Source of the DNA: Camillea tinctor
Taxonomy: Eukaryota > Ascomycota > Sordariomycetes > Xylariales > Xylariaceae
DNA: 64,000 bases
Direction: 5' to 3'
Assembly: GCA_022578605.1 (NCBI GenBank)
Contig: MU394087.1
Span: forward strand, 62,001-126,000
The notes under the pieces were generated by a model. It was given only the letters and a program-made list of their open reading frames with translations. It ran no database searches and was not told the origin of the DNA. This document shows, piece after piece, positions 62,517 through 64,000 of this stretch (the first letter of the stretch is position 1; every line of letters begins with the position of its first letter). Both the position numbers and the translations under genes were made by a program.

Positions 62517-62551
62517 GATAGGTCACCTGGCCCCCAACCAGGTGACCTATC
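62517..62551. repeat. Perfect inverted repeat, 14-bp arms, 7-nt loop
   Basis: GATAGGTCACCTGG, loop CCCCCAA, then the exact reverse complement. Its arms contain GGTGACC/GGTCACC. No flanking gene explains it. Confidence 0.9.
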
Positions 62552-63235
62552 CCGGTTTTCTTCGCTCCCCCGCTGCCGCTCCTATTTTTGTCCTTATGAG
62601 TCGATCGTGGTGGTGATTTAATATATATTGGCATGATGCACTGCCCAGTTCACCTCTTTCCTCGTCTCTGTCTCTATCTCCCGCTTTTTGCTGCTGGTGA
62701 CTTGAGCTGCATGTAAGCTTTCAATGGACCCCTTTCTATACCCCGCATGATCTCCCTTACCCCTAATCTATATAGATGACTTTCCTAGGGGCGAACCCCG
62801 CAGACAAGCCCACCTTTAGCTGACAAGTTTTCATGTGAGGCTCTAGAACAGCTCATGAGTTGTCATGATGGGAGCTGCCGAGGAATCTGTCGTGCGGGGG
62901 AGCGCGGATGACCTTGTACATTACTCCTCATCTGTGCCCTTTCGAGATGCCTCTTGATATTGATATTGAAGTAGAAACGACTCCTATTTGTCTAGTCTGT
63001 TCTGAGTGTGGAAACATAGACCCCGATGCACATTCTATTGGTCCAGTACTCAGGGGTAATAGTTAGGTAATAAATGATAGTGCACGAGTCACACGCATAT
63101 ATAAATGATACTCGTACATTCATTGTTACTCTACCTTCTTCTAGGGAACCCCGAGTCACTCGCTTAACATACACAGATTATATACTGTATGTACAAATGG
63201 TTTTCATAGGAGTGGAATACGAGACCCCTTTACGC

Positions 63236-64000
63236 CTAAGAATCCTCGTAAAATATCGCCGCTGTAATCTCGCCCTCAATATTGGCATGGGCTACGAAAT
63301 CCTTGAGCAGTCCCGTTTTGACATCCCGCTCGATAAGAACCACGCGGCCGTCAGCCTGCAGACCTACTGCTAGTAGGTCTCCAGCGGCGTTAATAGAGAA
63401 TTGTCGAGGCCCTAGCCCCCCAGCGGGGAATTCCTGAAGTTTGGTCAGGCTACCAGTCTCACGATCGATGGAAAAGTTGATCAGAGGGTCTGAGGGGATA
63501 GTGCCATTGCTGGAATCAAAGCTGGGGATGGTCGTTGAGTTCTCCCATCGCGATGATACGATCAGGAAGTTTTGATCGGGCTAGAATGGTAACTTGGTCA
63601 GCAATGCCATCTAAGCAACATCTCGCATGAATGACCATCCTATCACATACAGAAAGTAAGATCTCGGCTGCACCGGTGCCCTCGGGGAGATCTACATCCT
63701 CCCCATGGGTAGGAATGACGAATAATTCAGCGAAGCTTAAGGTCTTATTCTCATTATAAGTAACTTCGTATCCTGTAATCGTATTGGCCAGTTCAGCAAC
63801 TAAGTAGAAGTACGTCTTATCAAGGACAGTCTTGAACACTCCATGTCGCGGACCAGACCCGGGTGCTGCGACTAGTGGCTCAACATCTGTCAAACTAAGA
63901 TCGTCCGGGTTGGCCTGGTAGACACGCACGAGGTCGGCGCCTAAGTCTGGTACCAGCACAAATGCGGCGGCGGGGTCAAGAATAGCATCGTGTGGGTGCG
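63236..64000 (-). CDS. Lactonase-family seven-bladed beta-propeller, C-terminal part; 5' end off window
   Basis: Exons run from beyond 64000 to 63651 and 63580-63236; the intron is 70 bp (GTATGT...CTAG, phase 0). The visible 231 residues match the 6-phosphogluconolactonase / carboxy-cis,cis-muconate cyclase family (PF10282 type): HPHDAILDP, FVLVPDLGADLVRVYQ, GSGPRHGVF, TYFYLVAELANTITGYEV, then after the splice SPDQNFLIVSSRW, GSLTKLQEFPAGGLGPRQFSI and NAAGDLLAVGLQADGRVVLIERD. The HPHD and GPRH motifs belong to the propeller's central pocket. Family members open or form lactones in pentose-phosphate or aromatic catabolism; which one applies is not clear. The final IEGEITAAIFYED and stop fit the usual C-terminus. 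Confidence 0.9.

Larger units (their letters stand above)
58129..63235. other. 5.1-kb intergenic region, no gene seen
   Basis: No supported exon. It holds a (TA)11 tract at 58221-58242 near the transcription factor start, CTAGGTAGGTA-type motifs at 59227-59240 and 59609-59618, and a perfect 14-bp hairpin at 62517-62551. Composition is near the window average, without a clear transposon footprint. Confidence 0.5.

Overview
The window is nuclear DNA of a filamentous ascomycete (Pezizomycotina). It is most like a Sordariomycete, but I cannot name a genus. The evidence is many short introns (mostly 45-140 bp) with GTATGT/GTAAGT/GTGAGT donors and CTAAC-like branch sites, single-gene transcription units on both strands, and large AT-richer gaps. 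Its proteins are typical of fungi: a Zn2Cys6 regulator, Mdv1, Bcp1, a CNX1/gephyrin-type fusion, a DUF3433 membrane protein and fungal-type O-methyltransferase, P450 and aldo/keto reductase. I rebuilt 18 protein-coding genes, two of them cut by the window ends. In nearly all, the spliced exons sum to a whole number of codons and every splice phase matches.

Layout, left to right. 0-2.2 kb: 3' part of a DUF3433 membrane protein with an in-frame stop (-). 4-4.5 kb: acyl-CoA-binding protein (+). 5.3-7.4 kb: a tyrosyl-DNA phosphodiesterase 1 relative with altered catalytic residues (-). 8.6-9.5 kb: probably secreted alpha/beta hydrolase (+). 10.8-12.5 kb: cytochrome P450 (-). 16.2-17.7 kb: aryl-alcohol-dehydrogenase-type aldo/keto reductase (-). 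21.0-21.6 kb: a two-exon gene for a protein of in-register xxC triplets followed by a KAEL-repeat helix (-). 27.2-28.2 kb: Pho80-like cyclin (+). 32.3-34.2 kb: convergent BCP1 (+) and chorismate mutase (-). 35.3-37.5 kb: MDV1 (+). 39.8-41.3 kb: disordered RS-like protein of unknown function (+). 42.3-43.6 kb: BUB3 (-), divergent from GPN2 (44.3-45.5 kb, +). GPN2 converges on POP5 (45.5-46.2 kb, -) with 6 bp between stop codons. 46.5-48.0 kb: O-methyltransferase (-). 49.2-51.4 kb: molybdenum cofactor protein of the gephyrin type with a poly-His linker (+). 55.9-58.1 kb: Zn2Cys6 transcription factor (-). 63.2-64 kb: C-terminal part of a lactonase-type beta-propeller (-).

The gene set is mostly housekeeping: lipid carriage, aromatic amino acid synthesis, mitochondrial fission, spindle checkpoint, RNA polymerase II assembly, RNase P and molybdenum cofactor. 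Single redox or secondary-metabolism-type enzymes are mixed in (P450, aldo/keto reductase, O-methyltransferase, hydrolase). There is no polyketide synthase, NRPS or terpene synthase, so I do not call a biosynthetic cluster. Gene-poor stretches (12.5-16.2, 17.7-21.0, 21.6-27.2, 28.2-32.3, 51.4-55.9 and 58.1-63.2 kb) hold simple repeats, homopolymer tracts, hairpins and many copies of a TACCTAGGTA / ACCTACCT-type motif. I saw no tRNA, rRNA, CRISPR array or intact transposon.

The least ordinary items are the xxC-triplet protein at 21.0-21.6 kb, the Tdp1 relative with three substituted catalytic positions, and the 18-histidine linker of the gephyrin-like protein.
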